Assembly: GCF_003815675.1 (NCBI RefSeq)
Contig: NZ_CP033918.1
Span: 1,364,001-1,428,000 of the forward strand
Reading direction: 5' to 3'
From: Chryseobacterium sp. G0186
Lineage (GTDB): Bacteria > Bacteroidota > Bacteroidia > Flavobacteriales > Weeksellaceae
Length of the DNA: 64,000 nt
Part shown: piece after piece, positions 36,776 through 45,735 of the stretch
How the letters are laid out: the number at the start of each line of letters is the position of its first letter
How positions within the stretch are numbered: the stretch's first letter is position 1
Position numbers and translations under genes: made by a program
The notes under the pieces: generated by a model
Database searches by the model: none
Told to the model about the DNA's origin: nothing
What the model saw: the letters and a program-made list of their open reading frames with translations, nothing else

Positions 36776-38317
36776 TTATTTCTTAATTAATTTAGCATTA
36801 GCTGCTTTATGGTTATCCGTTTTTATCGCCACCAGGTAAGCTCCCTGAACCAGATTTTGGGTGTTAATCTTGGTTACCTTATTCTTTGTTTTTAAGCTTT
36901 GAAGCTGTCTTCCTCCCATATCATACAGCATAATATCAGCTTCCTTGAAGTCAAAACCTATTTCTACATAGGCATAATCTGAAACAGGATTCGGATAAAT
37001 CTTGATGTCCTGCTTTTCAATTAACTGATCAAGCTGCTTATCTCCCAGCTTTACGATCTTCCAATTCTCTTTTCCAAGTTCATCCGCGCTGGTTCCGGCT
37101 AAAACAATTGAACCGTCCCGGTTTAATTTGATATCCGAAAGTCTCTCTTCTTTTTTTCTGGATTCTCCTTTTACATATTTTCGCCATTGCTCATTGCCTT
37201 CCTGATCCAGATACAACATCCAGAAAGTTTCATCATCGGTCTGTATTCTTCCTTCTGCCTGAGTATAGCCTCCTAAAAGAATTCCTTTGGAAGATTTATC
37301 ATCTGCCGAATGAAGCACGCTTGTTCCCATCAGAATATCTCTGTTTCCGAAATTGTAGGATTTTTGCCATAATTCTTCACCTCTCTCATTTAAGGAAATA
37401 AGCCAAAGATCAGTTCCGTCTTCAAGCCCTACGGTTTTACTACCTGATCTTTCTGATCTTGATTCACCTCCGATGAGATAACCTGTGGAAGTTAGAGCCA
37501 TCGTCCTTACATGGTCATCACCTTTGCCTCCATAGTTCTTTTCCCATTCCACCTTTCCGTCTTTGTTCAGCTTAATGATCCAGTAATCACCTTCACCATA
37601 GTTTTCTGTTTTTTTTGATCCTCCTGCATTACTTCTTGAATACATCCCCAGTAAAGCTCCACCATCTTTTGTAGGAATCATTTTTTCCACTTGATCCAGT
37701 CCTTTTCCACCTAAAATAAGCTGGGATAGTTCTTTCCCGTTTTTATCAAGACGTATAATCAAAACATCTTTTGATCCATAACCTTTGGTGACATTCTGTA
37801 TATTTCCGGCTACAAAAAAGCCCAAATCTGTCGTCTGGATAACTGATCTTGCTTCTTCATCAGAAGCTCCCCCAATAGTTTTTTGCCACAGCTCATCCCC
37901 AAATTCATTGATCCGGATCAGCCAGAAATCAGATCCACCTTTAGAATCATCTTTCTTATCCAGACTTTTTCCTGAGTAGGATGTTCCTGCTAATAAAAAA
38001 CCTCCATCTTGAGTAGTCACTGTTGCTGATAAATAATCGTGGTTTTCTCCTGAAAAATATTTTTCCCACACTTCTTCACCCTGTTGATTCAGTTTCACCA
38101 CATGGAAATCATAGCCGGTATTCTGTTTGTTTTCTGTAGAAATCTTTTTTGATTGGATTGAGCTTCCGGTAATTAGGTATTGCTGATCAATGGTCGTGAT
38201 GACTTGGGAAAGAAAATCCTGAGTCGAGGATTTGATGTCTTTCTGCCACACCACTTCTTGGGCATAGGTAGCCGTAAGAGCACCTATAGACAGTGCACCT
38301 ACATAGAGTCTTTTCAT
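36776..38317 (-). CDS. T9SS-secreted repeat protein with type A sorting domain
   Basis: This 513-residue protein has a signal peptide (KRLYVGALSIGALTATYAQ), then six or seven repeats of about 50-65 residues, each with a G-G-x-[DS]-[FY]-W-[LI]-[IV]-[KR]-[LI]-[ND] strand and a GE-x-x-W-x-K pair. This is a propeller-like pattern seen in many secreted Bacteroidota proteins. The C terminus (about 435-513) is a T9SS type A sorting domain: IYPNPVSDYAYVEI, DMGGRQLQSL, GAYLVAIKT, AKLIKK. It should be exported through the outer membrane and is the first gene of the RHS operon, so surface display of the operon products is plausible. Confidence 0.88.
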   Translation of the reverse strand: MKRLYVGALSIGALTATYAQEVVWQKDIKSSTQDFLSQVITTIDQQYLITGSSIQSKKISTENKQNTGYDFHVVKLNQQGEEVWEKYFSGENHDYLSATVTTQDGGFLLAGTSYSGKSLDKKDDSKGGSDFWLIRINEFGDELWQKTIGGASDEEARSVIQTTDLGFFVAGNIQNVTKGYGSKDVLIIRLDKNGKELSQLILGGKGLDQVEKMIPTKDGGALLGMYSRSNAGGSKKTENYGEGDYWIIKLNKDGKVEWEKNYGGKGDDHVRTMALTSTGYLIGGESRSERSGSKTVGLEDGTDLWLISLNERGEELWQKSYNFGNRDILMGTSVLHSADDKSSKGILLGGYTQAEGRIQTDDETFWMLYLDQEGNEQWRKYVKGESRKKEERLSDIKLNRDGSIVLAGTSADELGKENWKIVKLGDKQLDQLIEKQDIKIYPNPVSDYAYVEIGFDFKEADIMLYDMGGRQLQSLKTKNKVTKINTQNLVQGAYLVAIKTDNHKAANAKLIKK

Positions 38318-38459
38318 GGTTAGTATTATTTGAGTGTATTATTAATTTTTAAAACAGCGTAAAAGTATCCCTTTTTATCACACTTTAAAGATTTATTACG
38401 GTTTTTTTAAGGTGAAATTTATCATATAAAAAATCATTCTGGGACAAAGATAAATCCCT

Positions 38460-38494
38460 ATAACGACAGAACGTGTCGCGTTATATTTTTTACT
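38460..38494 (+). terminator. GC-rich imperfect hairpin followed by a T tract
   Basis: ATAACGACA-gaacg-TGTCGCGTTAT pairs with a two-base bulge and is followed by a run of T. It lies about 145 bp upstream of the RHS operon start and before the gene remnant at 38552. It may be a terminator for leftward-displaced plus-strand transcription or an operator for a TetR-like protein. The remaining DNA up to 38909, apart from the remnant, shows nothing definable. Confidence 0.35.
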
Positions 38495-38551
38495 TCCAAA
38501 ATTGATCTTACTTCATGTAATATTCGTAAAAAGTATCTTATATATTCAAAG

Positions 38552-38858
38552 GTGAAAGTAAAAACAGATCCAATTTCCATACTCAAGAAGAATATTTCTG
38601 AAGATTTGATTCTGCCCTTAACTATAATAGAAAAATTGCTGCAAATATGATGAATGGTCCATTTTTATCAAATGGTTTTATGGTAAAAAAAATCATTCTA
38701 GTAAAACTATCGACTTCAATACAGATTCTTACGCTGTGGAAATATTAGATACTGACGATTTTTATTTCAAAACTTTTAAATGGCTGACGGATGCAATAAC
38801 AGGACATTCACCATTACCGCTTTCTTTATCCCAATGCCAGGCAACGGAAACATTATGA
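38552..38858 (+). pseudogene. Frame-broken remnant of an unrecognised gene
   Basis: Two overlapping plus-strand frames look protein-like but neither is a gene alone. The first runs from a GTG at 38552 to a stop at 38650 (contains DPISILKKNISEDLILPLT). The second is open from 38631 to a stop at 38858 and has no Met (contains TIDFNTDSYAVEILDTDDFY and FKWLTDAITGHSPLPLSL). One frameshift near 38,631-38,650 would join them into a protein of about 100 residues. The family was not recognised. Decay would fit the accessory character of the region. Confidence 0.3.
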
Positions 38859-38909
38859 TCACGATATAGATTTAATAAAACACTATTAGTATTAAAAACA
38901 TTGTAAATT

Positions 38910-40142
38910 TTAATCTTTAGCTTCCTTTTTACTTTTTTGTCGAAAAGAAAAATATATAATAATTACACTCATAAACATTAAAACGGATGCCAGAAAAAAT
39001 GGAGCTCCTGAAAATTGAAATGGCGCTTTATCATGAGTGAAATAATAGAATAAGTTGGTCATCAGTGGAGGCCCCAAAATAGAGGTAGCGCTCACTAAAC
39101 TTGATAATGCTCCCTGCAGTTCCCCCTGTTCATTGGCTGGAACATTTTTACTGATTATTGATTGAAGTGCAGGCCCACAGATCCCACCTAGGGAATAGGG
39201 AACGAGAAACACAAACATCATCCATCCTTGATTCGTAAATGCAAAGAGCATTAAACCTAAAGCATAAAATAGCAAGCCAAAATAGACACTTTTATATTCT
39301 CCTAATTTTGGAGTCGTCCATCTAATTAAAATTCCTTGTACCAATCCAAGCAATAAACCCAGCAAACCAAGCGAAAGACCTACTGTTCTTTCCGTCCAAT
39401 TAAATTGATACATCGTAAAAAAATGCCAATTGCTTTGTACAGCGTGGAGGGCAACATACACTAAAATTAAAGCGATAACAAGATTTGATATTTTAGACTG
39501 TTTCCTCAAAAAATTAACTGTTCCAATAGGGTTTGCACGCTTCCAGTTAAATGGCCTACGTTGATCTTTTTCTAAACTTTCCGGTAGTATAAGCAGTCCG
39601 TAAAGAAAATTCCCCATGCATAATAGAGCAGCGAAATAAAAGGGAACTCTTGCTCCATAATGTCCCAGTAAACCACCTATTACCGGACCTAAAATAAATC
39701 CTAGTCCAAAAGCTGCGCCGATTAAGCCGAAATTTTTAGTTCTATCTTCATCGGTGGATATATCAGCTATATATGCACTAGCTGTTGAAATACTAGCCCC
39801 AGTAAGACCGGCAATGATTCTTCCAAAAAACAACCACCCAATAGAAGGTGCTAATGCTAATAATACATAATCAATAGCAAATGCAAAAAGAGAAATTAAA
39901 ATAATTGGGCGTCTTCCATACTTATCACTGAGATTGCCCACTATAGGTGCAAATATAAATTGTGTAATAGCGTAAGCGAAACCAAGCCAGCCTCCATATT
40001 TTGCAGCTTCACTAAGGTCACTATGGATAAGTTCTCCAATGAGTTTAGGAACCACGGGAAGTATAATTCCCCAACCCGTAATATCAATCAACATCGTGAT
40101 AAATATAAATCCAATAGCTGCTTTTTTACCTGTTTTTTTCAT
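38910..40142 (-). CDS. TetA-type MFS drug efflux transporter
   Basis: This 410-residue protein has 12 membrane helices. Helix 1 carries MLIDITGWGIILPVVPKL as in TetA-class pumps, and the helix 2-3 loop has the MFS motif GNLSDKYGRRPIILIS. Motif GPVIGGLLGHYG is in helix 5 and RIIAGLTGAS in helix 4. These features place it in the TCR/Tet family of proton-driven drug antiporters. The actual substrate cannot be read from the sequence. An AraC-type regulator gene lies 123 bp upstream on the same strand and may control it. Confidence 0.88.
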   Translation of the reverse strand: MKKTGKKAAIGFIFITMLIDITGWGIILPVVPKLIGELIHSDLSEAAKYGGWLGFAYAITQFIFAPIVGNLSDKYGRRPIILISLFAFAIDYVLLALAPSIGWLFFGRIIAGLTGASISTASAYIADISTDEDRTKNFGLIGAAFGLGFILGPVIGGLLGHYGARVPFYFAALLCMGNFLYGLLILPESLEKDQRRPFNWKRANPIGTVNFLRKQSKISNLVIALILVYVALHAVQSNWHFFTMYQFNWTERTVGLSLGLLGLLLGLVQGILIRWTTPKLGEYKSVYFGLLFYALGLMLFAFTNQGWMMFVFLVPYSLGGICGPALQSIISKNVPANEQGELQGALSSLVSATSILGPPLMTNLFYYFTHDKAPFQFSGAPFFLASVLMFMSVIIIYFSFRQKSKKEAKD

Positions 40143-40265
40143 GTTGTAAAATTAAAACAGAGATAAAAAGCTGGTATTAACAATTTAATGGTGTTTACGT
40201 ACAATCTGAAAGCTAATACTATTCAGCGATTTGTAAACAGTGGAGACATAAAAGAATATAAATTA

Positions 40266-41144
40266 TTATTCGTTTCTATAGGTTTTTGGCGACATTCCCA
40301 CTATTCTTTTAAAATATCTGCAAAAGACACTTGTTTCCTCAAAATGAAGCTCATTGCTAATTTCTTTAATTGATAAATTAGAAGATTTCAATAGTGTTTT
40401 AGCATGTAGAATTGTGATATGATCAATCCACTGTAAGACAGATTTTCCCGTTTTCTGTTTCAGGAAGGTGGAAAGATATTGTGGTGTTAAATGTAGTTTA
40501 TTAGCATAAAATGCAACGCTTCTTTCTTGGCTGGCATGCTTTGAAATGAGTAGATAAAAATCATCTATAATCTCATGTGTCCGGTTTTTCACCAGGCTTT
40601 TGTTACTCGGTAAACAAGAATATACTTCAGAAATCATACTCATAAGAACCATAACAAGATGTCTAAGCATTTCCGTTTTATTATGGCTAGTTTTTTTATT
40701 GTAGAACTTCTGTATAAGCGCCAATAATTCATTTTGCAACTTTATTTCTTCAGGCTGAAGCCTTATAACTGGCTGCCATCTAATTTGGTTGTTCATTATA
40801 AACTCACGCAAAACTGGAAATGCTGTAATAAAGTCTAATGAAAGACCAATTGTAACAATTTGGGCATCTTCACTCAATGATTTGGTGTCGATCATCAATT
40901 GCGGCTGTAAAATAGCAATATCACCAGCGTTTATTTCATATTCTAAAAAATGAATCTGTGCTTTCATGGATCCTTGTATCAAGAACCCTAGCAATAAACC
41001 ATCAAATAGGCGGCTATTATTTGTAAATGCCTTTTTTGGATCATTTTGTTGATTCAGAATAATTATTCCTTCCGTCTTTTTTGAAGGATCAAGATTGTAC
41101 AATTTATAGACATTATCCAAAGTTATCAATAGAGCCATGTGCAA
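40266..41144 (-). CDS. AraC-family transcriptional regulator
   Basis: This 292-residue protein has an N-terminal cupin-like sensing region (about 20-110, FLIQGSMKAQIHFLEYEINAGDIAILQPQ). Its C-terminal double helix-turn-helix (about 195-292) contains VAFYANKLHLTPQYLSTFLKQKTGKSVLQW and ISNELHFEETSVFCRYFKRIVGMSPKTYR, the AraC signature. Starts at 41144 or 41138 (second Met) are possible. It precedes the efflux gene on the same strand and diverges from gnd. Control of the efflux pump is a positional inference. Confidence 0.9.
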   Translation of the reverse strand: MHMALLITLDNVYKLYNLDPSKKTEGIIILNQQNDPKKAFTNNSRLFDGLLLGFLIQGSMKAQIHFLEYEINAGDIAILQPQLMIDTKSLSEDAQIVTIGLSLDFITAFPVLREFIMNNQIRWQPVIRLQPEEIKLQNELLALIQKFYNKKTSHNKTEMLRHLVMVLMSMISEVYSCLPSNKSLVKNRTHEIIDDFYLLISKHASQERSVAFYANKLHLTPQYLSTFLKQKTGKSVLQWIDHITILHAKTLLKSSNLSIKEISNELHFEETSVFCRYFKRIVGMSPKTYRNE

Positions 41145-41409
41145 ATATCTAAAAAAATGAACTCATATATTAAGTTAATAAGATGCTAAATCAGGAGTAA
41201 AAGGTAATTTATCTCATTATCAAAAACATGCACCCAATGAACCTCCAAGAAAAGAAATCCTTTTCCCAATATAATGATCGTGTAAACTAAATAGCTGAAA
41301 TGGATTATATGAATGTATTTCCAATGTTTGTAGATTTTTCAGTTGATGATAACTACTATAATGATTGAAAGAAAATTTTGTATAATTTTTTTACTGGTAT
41401 GCATTTCCG

Positions 41410-41417
41410 TAAATTTG
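41410..41417 (+). promoter_or_regulatory. TAnnTTTG -7 element upstream of gnd
   Basis: TAAATTTG is a perfect Bacteroidota -7 match; TTT rather than TTG lies 19 bp upstream. The predicted start is near 41424, which is after the longest possible start codon (41343) and 30 bases before the ATG at 41454. This supports 41454 as the real gnd start. Confidence 0.4.
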
Positions 41418-41453
41418 ATCTGTAAAAATAAAATAAATCTTAAAAAGATAAGA

Positions 41454-42872
41454 ATGGAAAAGTATAATTACGGGGTCATCGGTCTCGGAGTAATGGGAAG
41501 AAACCTGCTTTACAATATTGCCGATAACGGTTTTTCTACAGCGGGATTCGATTTGGATGAGGAAAAAGTAAGAGAACTCCATCATGGGGCAACTCCGGGA
41601 ACTTCAGTGAAGGGAACTGTTTCTCTGGAAGAGTTCGTCTCGGTTTTGGACAGCCCGAGAAAAATTATTTTAATGGTGCCTGCAGGAAAACCTGTAGACG
41701 CTGTTCTGGAAAGCATTACACCGCTTCTCAGTCCAAAAGATATCGTAATTGATGCCGGGAATTCTTATTTCAAGGATACTGAAAGACGCATTGCTGATTT
41801 AGCTTCTAAAAATCTACACTTCATGGGAATGGGGGTTTCAGGAGGAGAGCAAGGCGCAAGAAGAGGGCCAAGCATTATGCCTGGTGGTGATTTGGAAGCT
41901 TTCAACCTGTTAAAACCTATGTTGGAATTAATTGCAGCAAAAGTTAACGGTGAAGCTTGTACCGCTTACATGGGCAAAGGTGCTGCCGGAAACTACGTAA
42001 AAATGGTTCACAATGGAATTGAGTATGCCATCATGCAATTGATCAGTGAGGCGTATGATTTACTGAGAAAAGGAGCTCATCTGAACAATGATCAGCTTTA
42101 TGAAGTGTTCAAAACATGGAATGAAGGAGAGATGAATTCTTTCCTTATTGAAATCACAAGGGATATCTTCCAGCAAAAAGATGATCTAACAGACGGTTTT
42201 CTTGTTGATCAAATTCTGGATAAAGCCGGAGCGAAAGGAACCGGAAAATGGACATCCGAACAGGCAATGGAAATCGGAGTTTCTATCCCGACTATTGATA
42301 TTGCAGTAACTTCAAGAATTTTATCAGCTTATAAAGAGGAGAGAATAAAAGCATCTCAATTGTATCCTAAAGGAGCAATAGCAATTCCGGAAAACACAGA
42401 AGCATTCATCAAAGAAGTGGGTGATGCCTTGTATTTGGCTACTTTAATCAGCTACGCTCAAGGTTTGGCTTTACTGGTAAAAGCATCTGAAGAATATCAG
42501 TTTGAAATTCCTTTAAAGGATGTTGTCAAAATATGGAGAGGCGGATGTATTATCCGTTCTGTTTTATTAGAAAAATTCTATTCAGCCTATTCTAAAGATC
42601 AGAATTTATCTAATATTCTATTGGATCAGGGGATTTCAGAAATTGTAAAAGATAAGATTCCTGCATTAAGAAAAATGGCTGCTTTTGCTGCATCAAACGG
42701 AATCCCGGGCTTAGGAATTCAGTCAGCTTTAGGATATTTCGAAGCTTACACCACAGAATCTTTACCCATCAATTTGCTTCAGGCTCAGCGGGATTATTTT
42801 GGTGCACATACGTACCAAAGAATTGACAGAGAGGGCGTTTTTCACACTTCATGGCAAAACCTAAATAAATAA
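41454..42872 (+). CDS. gnd: 6-phosphogluconate dehydrogenase (decarboxylating)
   Basis: It oxidises 6-phosphogluconate to ribulose-5-phosphate and CO2 with NADP. The start is set at 41454, giving MEKYNYGVIGLGVMGRNL with the Rossmann GxGxxG at the very N terminus and 472 residues, the usual length. A longer frame from 41343 would add 37 hydrophobic residues that look unrelated. Family motifs are GVSGGEQGARRGPSIMPGG, VKMVHNGIEYAIMQLISEAYD and WRGGCIIRS. It is the first gene of an operon with zwf (9 bp) and pgl (18 bp), so the whole oxidative branch of the pentose phosphate pathway is encoded together. Confidence 0.96.
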   Translation: MEKYNYGVIGLGVMGRNLLYNIADNGFSTAGFDLDEEKVRELHHGATPGTSVKGTVSLEEFVSVLDSPRKIILMVPAGKPVDAVLESITPLLSPKDIVIDAGNSYFKDTERRIADLASKNLHFMGMGVSGGEQGARRGPSIMPGGDLEAFNLLKPMLELIAAKVNGEACTAYMGKGAAGNYVKMVHNGIEYAIMQLISEAYDLLRKGAHLNNDQLYEVFKTWNEGEMNSFLIEITRDIFQQKDDLTDGFLVDQILDKAGAKGTGKWTSEQAMEIGVSIPTIDIAVTSRILSAYKEERIKASQLYPKGAIAIPENTEAFIKEVGDALYLATLISYAQGLALLVKASEEYQFEIPLKDVVKIWRGGCIIRSVLLEKFYSAYSKDQNLSNILLDQGISEIVKDKIPALRKMAAFAASNGIPGLGIQSALGYFEAYTTESLPINLLQAQRDYFGAHTYQRIDREGVFHTSWQNLNK

Positions 42873-42881
42873 ATTCGGAAA

Positions 42882-44363
42882 ATGAGCGACAATACAATCC
42901 TGCATCCCACGACAATTGTTATTTTTGGTGCAACGGGGGATTTGGCAAAAAGAAAGCTTTTTCCTGCATTTTACAATTTATATATTGATGGCAGAATGCC
43001 CAAAGGCTTTAATATTTTAGCGTTGGGAAGAGCCGAAAATACGGATGAAAAATTCAGAGCCTATATTAAAGAAAATCTGGAGAGCTTTTCAAGAAAAACC
43101 GTAACCAAGGAAGATTGGGCTGGTTTTCAGGCTCACATCAGTTATTTTCAGCATCAGTTGGATGAAGAAGATTCTTATCAAAAGTTGTATCAAAAATTAG
43201 AAAATTTCGACAAAGTTTACGGAATAAGAGGAAACAGGTTATTTTACCTTTCTATTGCACCGAACTTTGTATCAGTCATTTCAAATCATATCAAGAATAC
43301 TTCTATCGCTTCCGATCCTGCAAAAGATCGAATTATTATCGAAAAACCTTTTGGCCACAATAAGGAATCTGCTATAGAACTGAATAATCTTCTTGCACAA
43401 ACCTTTCAGGAAGAACAGATTTACCGTATCGACCATTATTTAGGAAAAGAAACCGTTCAGAATATTTTAGCATTCAGGTTTGGAAACTCAATTTTTGAAC
43501 CTTTATGGAATCACAGACATATAGAATCCGTCCAGATCACCGTTGCAGAAGAAGTAGGCGTGGAAACAAGAGCCAGTTTTTATGAGCAGACAGGGGCTTT
43601 ACGTGATATGATTCAGAATCATCTTTTACAAATTCTTTGCATGGTTGCCATGGAACCGCCTGTTTCACTGGAGTCTGGGGAAATCAGAGACCGTAAAGTT
43701 GATGTTTTAAAATCAATCCGCAGAATTTCATCGGATAAAGTAGATCATTATGCTGTTCGGGGACAGTACGGAAGAGGAAAGGTAAACGGAGTTAAGGTAA
43801 ACGGCTATCGTCAGGAAGAAGGAATTGCTGCTGATTCCAATACCGAAACATTTGCTGCCATCAAATTTTATCTGGATAACGAGAGATGGAAAAACGTTCC
43901 TTTCTATGTTCGTACCGGAAAGAAGATGAAAGAAAAGCATTCTTATATTACGATTCAGTTTAAACCGCTTCCCCATTCTACATTTTCAGAAAGTTCATCC
44001 CTTTTATCAGCTAACCGACTGATTATTAATATTCAGCCGCAAATGGATATCAGGTTACAGTTTATGTCGAAAAAACCAGGCCTTTCATTAGAATTGAAAC
44101 CGGTAGAAATGATTTTTGATAATTTTGCCTGCCAGACAGATACTCCGGAAGCTTATGAAACCCTTTTATTAGAGGCTCTTGTAGGTGATCTTACGCTGTT
44201 TATGCGTTCTGATCAGGTAGAAGAAGCCTGGGATGTTGTAAAAACGATCCAGGAAACCTGGGAAACAACTAAGGATTCCTCTTTTCCGAATTACGATGCA
44301 GGAAGCTGGGGACCTGATGACAGCAATGCCTTGGTAGAGAGACAAGGACATGAATGGGTTTAG
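42882..44363 (+). CDS. zwf: Glucose-6-phosphate 1-dehydrogenase
   Basis: It oxidises glucose-6-phosphate to 6-phosphogluconolactone with reduction of NADP. This 493-residue protein has the N-terminal dinucleotide motif [12 protein letters not shown] (GASGDLA type), the active site [13 protein letters not shown], and [20 protein letters not shown] and [11 protein letters not shown] in the substrate domain. All key residues are present and the length is normal. It sits between gnd and pgl, which catalyse the following steps. Expression is expected to be shared with gnd. Confidence 0.97.
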   Translation: MSDNTILHPTTIVIFGATGDLAKRKLFPAFYNLYIDGRMPKGFNILALGRAENTDEKFRAYIKENLESFSRKTVTKEDWAGFQAHISYFQHQLDEEDSYQKLYQKLENFDKVYGIRGNRLFYLSIAPNFVSVISNHIKNTSIASDPAKDRIIIEKPFGHNKESAIELNNLLAQTFQEEQIYRIDHYLGKETVQNILAFRFGNSIFEPLWNHRHIESVQITVAEEVGVETRASFYEQTGALRDMIQNHLLQILCMVAMEPPVSLESGEIRDRKVDVLKSIRRISSDKVDHYAVRGQYGRGKVNGVKVNGYRQEEGIAADSNTETFAAIKFYLDNERWKNVPFYVRTGKKMKEKHSYITIQFKPLPHSTFSESSSLLSANRLIINIQPQMDIRLQFMSKKPGLSLELKPVEMIFDNFACQTDTPEAYETLLLEALVGDLTLFMRSDQVEEAWDVVKTIQETWETTKDSSFPNYDAGSWGPDDSNALVERQGHEWV

Positions 44364-44381
44364 AATTTAACTAAGAAAAAA

Positions 44382-45092
44382 ATGAATATTACAATATTTA
44401 ATACACTCGATACTTTATATCAAAAAGCAGCAGATACATTTGTTGAGCTTTCAGAACAGTCTATTCAAAAAAATGGAAAATTTGCAGTCGCGGTGAGCGG
44501 TGGTTCTTCTCCGAAAGCTATTTTCAGTTTATTGGCGACTCCGGAATATGCAGATAAAATAGATTGGAGCAAGGTTTACATTTTCTGGGTGGATGAAAGA
44601 TGGGTTGCCCTTGATGACGAAAAGAGTAATTTTAAAATGACTCTGGAAACCCTTTTGAATAAAGTTCCTGTCATTAAAGATCAGATTTTTCCAATGTATA
44701 AAAACGGAATCGAGCCTGAAGAGTATGCGAAAGAATATGAAATGCAGATCAGAAACACATTAGGCGAAGAAGGCATATTTGATTTCATTCTTTTAGGAAT
44801 GGGCGATGATGGTCATACCGCTTCTTTATTTCCGGGAGAAGCCGTTCTGGATGAAAAAGAAAAATGGGTGGCAGCTTATTATCTGAAACCTCAGGAAATG
44901 TTCAGAATTACTTTGACTGAGCCAATCATCAATAAAGCTGACCATATTTTGATTGTCACATTCGGTGCCTCTAAAAAACATGCTCTGAACGAAGTTTTAA
45001 ATGGAGAGTACAATCCGAAACTGTATCCGCTTCAGTTAATTGAAAAGAAAGACAGCGTTCAGATTTTTACAGACAAAGAGGCTGGAGCTTAA
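44382..45092 (+). CDS. pgl: 6-phosphogluconolactonase
   Basis: It hydrolyses 6-phosphogluconolactone, the product of Zwf, to 6-phosphogluconate, the substrate of Gnd. The 236-residue protein is of the DevB/SOL type related to glucosamine-6-phosphate isomerases, with AVSGGSSPKAIF, FWVDERWVALDDEKSNF and LLGMGDDGHTASLFPG. It is last in the operon, 18 bp after zwf, and a strong bidirectional terminator follows. Confidence 0.95.
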   Translation: MNITIFNTLDTLYQKAADTFVELSEQSIQKNGKFAVAVSGGSSPKAIFSLLATPEYADKIDWSKVYIFWVDERWVALDDEKSNFKMTLETLLNKVPVIKDQIFPMYKNGIEPEEYAKEYEMQIRNTLGEEGIFDFILLGMGDDGHTASLFPGEAVLDEKEKWVAAYYLKPQEMFRITLTEPIINKADHILIVTFGASKKHALNEVLNGEYNPKLYPLQLIEKKDSVQIFTDKEAGA

Positions 45093-45147
45093 TGTCATAA
45101 AGGTTTTTCACCCGGTCAAAAACATACAATATCAAAATTTCAAACAA

Positions 45148-45178
45148 AAAATCCCGGATTAACCGGGATTTTAATTTT
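45148..45178. terminator. Bidirectional intrinsic terminator after pgl
   Basis: AAAATCCCGG and CCGGGATTTT form a perfect 10-bp stem with a 5-base loop (ATTAA), with A-rich DNA before and T-rich after. It lies between pgl and the convergent DUF2911 gene and can serve both. Confidence 0.85.
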
Positions 45179-45190
45179 TTATACTGAGAT

Positions 45191-45709
45191 CTATTTTATC
45201 TCTACAGGAACTGAGATTTTATCCCAATCCATGGTAAATCCATTACTGTTTACTTTATACACTAAAGTTTCCTGTGTTGCCGGTAAAGCTTTTGTTTTAA
45301 CATCTACACGTAAAGCGTCTTTAGCTTCTTCATATTTATAAGCGCCCCATTGCTTTGGCTCTTTGTTAAAAATTGCAGTCCAGGTTCCGTTTTCTTTAGG
45401 GATCAAGAAAAAGCTATATTTTCCTGCAGGCAGTGCTTTACCCTGAACGGTAATATTTTTATCCGTTTCAAAAGTAGTGGCTTCATTGGCACCCGCACGC
45501 CAAACTTTATTATAAGCTTCTAAACCACCCCAGATCGTGCGTCCTTTAACAGAAGGACTGCTATAGGCAATGGTAATGGTTGCATCTTTAATTTTTCCCG
45601 TAGCAGTAGCCGGAGGGCTCGCAGGTTTTTTAGCCTCCTGAGCAAAGGCATTTACTGAAATCGTCATTGCAGCAAAAACCATGGTAGCAGATTTGATCAT
45701 TGTTTTCAT
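45191..45709 (-). CDS. DUF2911 secreted protein
   Basis: This 172-residue protein has a signal peptide ([17 protein letters not shown]). The mature protein carries the DUF2911 pattern: [50 protein letters not shown], and [15 protein letters not shown], followed by a [21 protein letters not shown] end. The domain is common in Bacteroidota and its biochemical role is unknown. It is predicted periplasmic. It lies 26 bp downstream of the symporter gene in the same direction and could be part of that operon. Confidence 0.88.
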   Translation of the reverse strand: MKTMIKSATMVFAAMTISVNAFAQEAKKPASPPATATGKIKDATITIAYSSPSVKGRTIWGGLEAYNKVWRAGANEATTFETDKNITVQGKALPAGKYSFFLIPKENGTWTAIFNKEPKQWGAYKYEEAKDALRVDVKTKALPATQETLVYKVNSNGFTMDWDKISVPVEIK

Positions 45710-45735
45710 AATACTTTTGTTTGTTTATAGTTTGT

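Noticed and set aside
40188..40373. Plus-strand 61-residue frame between the efflux and AraC genes
   Set aside because: It overlaps the AraC helix-turn-helix coding region on the opposite strand and shows no conserved features.
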